The notes below the pieces were generated by a model. That model was given only the letters and a program-made list of their open reading frames with translations. It made no database searches and was not told the origin of the DNA. The position numbers and the translations under genes are program-made. Positions 61,303 to 64,000 of a stretch of DNA of 64,000 nucleotides are shown here, one piece after another (position 1 is the stretch's first letter; each line of letters starts with the position of its first letter). Location of the stretch: assembly GCA_003611875.1 (NCBI GenBank), contig RAYY01000019.1, positions 1 to 64,000 on the forward strand. Direction: 5' to 3'. The stretch is from a bacterium D16-56. Its GTDB lineage: Bacteria > Bacillota > Clostridia > Lachnospirales > Lachnospiraceae.

Positions 61303-62685
61303 CTATTTTTGATTCTTTGCGATACATTGGTCAGTAATAGTTAAAGCTGACGGTTTGTTAAATCCTTCCGTGCTTTCCTTCATAAACAGCACCTTTACTG
61401 TCTTAAAAATTATCCCCACATCCATCATCAATGAATAATTCTGGATGTACATCAAATCCAGTTTCAATTTGTCATATGCTGAGGTGTTATACTTTCCATA
61501 TACCTGCGCATATCCGGTCAAACCGCCCTTTACCCTCATCCGATAAGCAAACTCTGGTATCTGTTTTGAGTACAGTTCAACATGCTCTATCCTCTCTGGT
61601 CTGGGTCCTACAATACTCATATCCCCTTTCAGGATATTCAGAATCTGGGGAAGCTCATCAATCCTGGTTGCCCGAATTATCCGCCCCACTGGTGTAATCC
61701 GTGGATCTTCAGCTGTAGCCGGAATGGAATGCCCTTCCTTTTCCGCATCTTCCACCATGCTCCGAAACTTACAAATCCGAAACACCTTTCCATCCTTGGT
61801 ACATCTCTCCTGAAAGTAGAAGACGGGACCATTGTCAGTAAGCTTAATTGCAGCTGCCGTAACAAGAAAAACAGGAGACAAAAAAATAAGCGCTGTAAGT
61901 GACAGCACCAGGTCCATCCCCCGCTTGATTACTCTTTGCTCAAAAGTCAGCCCATTATTCCGCAGCAATAATAATGGTGTATCAAACAGATGCAGGCTTT
62001 CCGAACTCCTTACCAAAATGTCTGATATTTTGGGCGTGGTATAAGTGCGTATGGATTTTTTATAACAATATTTCAAAATCACATTCCTCAAATGGGAAGG
62101 AATGTCGCAGATCACTACCCCTTCATATTTTCTGATTTTATCCTGAATTGCTTCCATCCCCACCGAAATATGAAGGATCTCTCCAATCACAAACCGATCA
62201 TTTCTAGTATGAAGCTTTCCCATAAGGCTTGCGATTGGATGCTCTCCATAGATCAACAATACCTTTCTTGGAGGATATAAGAAACGGTAAATCCGGGTTG
62301 CCAGAAAGCTCCAAATACATATAGCTGAAAATTCAAAAATATACATAACTAACAAAGGCAGAACGGTCTGAAAATGTTTTGTCAAAAGTGTAATCTGCAG
62401 ATAGATCATGACATTGGCAGAAATGGACGCCAATGACTGGGAATAAATCATATTCCAGGTTTTCAGATACCCTACTCTCAGTCCTCCATATAAAGTGTGG
62501 AACACCACCAACAAGATGCCATAAACTGCTACCATAAGCCAATGCCCTGTTCGATTATACGGAGTCTCCATTTTCGAATTATAGTAATGCAGCCATATAT
62601 ACCAAAAAACTGCCATCTCCAGTGAAAGAATAATTACACTCAATATAAATTTGACCATTCGTTTGTATTGTTCATAATTTTTCAT
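61303..62685 (-). CDS. Initiating undecaprenyl-phosphate sugar phosphotransferase
   Basis: 460 aa of the WbaP/CpsE-like polyprenyl-phosphate phosphoglycosyl transferase group. Four to five N-terminal helices (about 10-125), a CoA-binding-like linker (about 140-235), one more helix (about 255-280), then the bacterial sugar transferase domain (KRGMDLVLSLTALIFLSPVF, FRICKFRSMVEDAEKEG, GDMSIVGPRPERIEHV, GLTGYAQVYG). It moves a sugar-1-phosphate onto the lipid carrier and starts the repeat unit. RBS GGGAG before ATG 62685. First structural gene of the operon. Confidence 0.93.
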   Translation of the reverse strand: MKNYEQYKRMVKFILSVIILSLEMAVFWYIWLHYYNSKMETPYNRTGHWLMVAVYGILLVVFHTLYGGLRVGYLKTWNMIYSQSLASISANVMIYLQITLLTKHFQTVLPLLVMYIFEFSAICIWSFLATRIYRFLYPPRKVLLIYGEHPIASLMGKLHTRNDRFVIGEILHISVGMEAIQDKIRKYEGVVICDIPSHLRNVILKYCYKKSIRTYTTPKISDILVRSSESLHLFDTPLLLLRNNGLTFEQRVIKRGMDLVLSLTALIFLSPVFLVTAAAIKLTDNGPVFYFQERCTKDGKVFRICKFRSMVEDAEKEGHSIPATAEDPRITPVGRIIRATRIDELPQILNILKGDMSIVGPRPERIEHVELYSKQIPEFAYRMRVKGGLTGYAQVYGKYNTSAYDKLKLDLMYIQNYSLMMDVGIIFKTVKVLFMKESTEGFNKPSALTITDQCIAKNQK

Positions 62686-62748
62686 TAGAAAACATCTCCC
62701 GCTGAAACAGCTTCTATTTCAAATACCCGAACCACTCCCCAAAGTCCA

Positions 62749-63306
62749 TCAACTCTTATACAGAAGCATCTGATCTCTATCTTCCTTCAGTATAATTCCC
62801 AAGACAATTGCCTGTTCCTCTCCCCATAACCTGTGGCGAACCATCACATACCTCTTTTTAAATTGATACCGCTCAATCTGTCCGCAACAGCCTTTTAAGG
62901 GATCCGATATCTGGCTGATTTGACCTTTTTCATTCTTCAACACATAAGAAAGCTTTACTAAATGATCCTTTCCAGATATCCTGGATAAAAAATCCGTATC
63001 TTCCTTTGCTAGAGGCAGTATGGTAAGGCTGCCACCAGCTATTAGACCAGCTATTGATGCAATCCCCTCTGAACATTCAGAAGGTTCCTCTGTTTTCTGT
63101 AATATATGACCTTCTTTACAAGTAAGAAACACACATCCCGGCCACATCGGCTCCACATGGACGATACTTTTCTGCTGCCTTCTCCAGATTCGTTCCTGAT
63201 AAATCACAAAACATTCCTGATATATATAAGACGGAACAATTTTTCGGATTTTTTCTGCCAGTTCTTCTTCCCTCCCTGCCCATGTTTTTAACAAATACCA
63301 TCTCAC
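62749..63306 (-). CDS. loaP: LoaP/NusG-like antiterminator (second copy)
   Basis: A 185-aa NusG paralogue. The NGN domain starts MRWYLLKTWAGREEELAEKI with PMWPGCVFLTC, and the C-terminal KOW-like part is KGCCGQIERYQFKKRYVMV. LoaP proteins are specialised antiterminators that let RNA polymerase read long polysaccharide and antibiotic operons. It is followed (63 bp) by the initiating transferase. It is clearly paralogous to the protein upstream (similar ILIP/YQE/HVK segments), with a more divergent middle. Confidence 0.87.
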   Translation of the reverse strand: MRWYLLKTWAGREEELAEKIRKIVPSYIYQECFVIYQERIWRRQQKSIVHVEPMWPGCVFLTCKEGHILQKTEEPSECSEGIASIAGLIAGGSLTILPLAKEDTDFLSRISGKDHLVKLSYVLKNEKGQISQISDPLKGCCGQIERYQFKKRYVMVRHRLWGEEQAIVLGIILKEDRDQMLLYKS

Positions 63307-63341
63307 AAGCCTTCTCCTCCTCCCTTTTCCCTATTTTGTTT

Positions 63342-63980
63342 TCACTGTTCCTGTCTTCTTCCATTACTCTGTCTTCTTTGATCCTCCTCAATCCTATATC
63401 TATCAACCTTATACTGCTCCAATCCCTGAGCCGATATCCCCCCCTTTTTACCCCGCATCCCCTGACAAATATCCTCATTCAAAACAATACCAAACAGAAC
63501 CGTCTTCTCCTCTCCGTGAAGCTTTACCCGTACCAGAACATGACGTTTACCAAAACGATATTTTTCAACTTCATCGATACATTTCTCCAAGGGTCCCGAC
63601 ACCTGCAAGATGTTTCCTCTGCCGTCTGTTGACAGATAAGACAGACCTATCACATGGTCTCGATTCATAATCTGTTCTAAAAATTCTGCTTCATCTTCCT
63701 CAACCGATAGAAAAAAGCGATCCTCATCCACCATCATCCTTGCCATAACCGGAACCTGTTTCAGACAAAAAAATAAAGCCTCCGGCTCCCTGGAGGTGAT
63801 AAACACATATCCGGGAAATGCCCGCTTTACATGTACAAAGCTCTGCTGCTTTCTTCTCCAAAGCTGCTCCTGATAGACCACAAAGCATTCCCCATATAAT
63901 CCTCTGGGAATCATTTTGGAAATTAATTCTGCCAGCTTTTCCTCCTGTCCGGCTCTTGTCTGCAGTACATACCACAACAT
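63342..63980 (-). CDS. loaP: LoaP/NusG-like antiterminator (first copy)
   Basis: A 212-aa NusG paralogue: MLWYVLQTRAGQEEKLAELI, FVHVKRAFPGYVFITS, and KOW-like KCIDEVEKYRFGKRHVLVRV. An unusual basic, Gln/Arg-rich tail of about 35 residues ends the protein (DRYRIEEDQRRQSNGRRQEQ). It is the first gene of the capsule operon in transcription order; GGAGG lies 8 bp upstream of the ATG, at the window edge, so the promoter and any LoaP-recognised leader hairpin lie beyond the window. 35 bp separate it from the second copy. Confidence 0.87.
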   Translation of the reverse strand: MLWYVLQTRAGQEEKLAELISKMIPRGLYGECFVVYQEQLWRRKQQSFVHVKRAFPGYVFITSREPEALFFCLKQVPVMARMMVDEDRFFLSVEEDEAEFLEQIMNRDHVIGLSYLSTDGRGNILQVSGPLEKCIDEVEKYRFGKRHVLVRVKLHGEEKTVLFGIVLNEDICQGMRGKKGGISAQGLEQYKVDRYRIEEDQRRQSNGRRQEQ

Positions 63981-64000
63981 AGGCTTCCTCCATTCCTTTT

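Overview
The window looks like a chromosomal segment of a Lachnospiraceae-type Clostridium (Firmicutes). Pointers are the YceD-RpmF pair behind a consensus sigma-A promoter, TmcAL, the ACT protein/PFL-family pair, LL-diaminopimelate aminotransferase, a BlaI/M56 regulatory pair, large hybrid histidine kinases, strong AGGAGG ribosome sites and a LoaP-headed capsule operon. No tRNA, rRNA or CRISPR array was recognised.

Layout. 1-8.2 kb: a GntR/FCD regulator, a hemerythrin-domain protein and two large hybrid sensor kinases. 8.2-13.2 kb: a decayed accessory strip with small hairpin elements, broken ORFs, a headless HTH repressor, a YolD plus Y-family polymerase SOS-type module, and the tail of a large serine recombinase. 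13.3-22.8 kb: housekeeping genes (rpmF, yceD, ackA with a PduL-type phosphotransacylase, tmcAL, a methyltransferase, the ACT/PFL pair, a YycJ-like hydrolase, coaE, an SseB-like protein). 22.9-26.6 kb: a BlaI/M56 pair set among gene fragments. 26.6-33.9 kb: a GNAT-DUF523 fusion, sfsA, polA, a zinc-finger membrane protein, dapL and an orphan gene. 34.0-34.2 kb: a MITE-like palindrome. 34.4-39.4 kb: a trehalose system (treC, treP, divergent treR) with three TTGTTTAAACA-type operators placed in a readable double promoter.

39.6-64 kb is a Wzx/Wzy-type polysaccharide operon, all on the minus strand and so read from the right edge. It starts with two tandem LoaP/NusG-like antiterminators, then the initiating sugar transferase, an epimerase, glycosyltransferases, Wzy, Wzx, and finally an unusual modification block followed by capE/capF (UDP-N-acetyl-L-fucosamine-type precursors). 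The block holds an ATP-grasp ligase, an opine-dehydrogenase-family protein, a B12-binding mutase-like protein with its cobalamin domain fused at the N-terminus, a SAM methyltransferase, a DegT aminotransferase and an asparagine synthetase. This gene set suggests an amino-acid- or opine-type decoration of the glycan, which I do not recognise from a described capsule.

Two genes of this operon carry poly-G tracts (11 G and 8 G) exactly where the reading frame breaks, and in both cases the other frame restores a longer, sensible protein. That points to slipped-strand phase variation of the surface polysaccharide. The B12/opine/ATP-grasp block and the poly-G switches are the most interesting content here. 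Most of the operon is clearly more AT-rich than the housekeeping genes, which fits horizontal acquisition.
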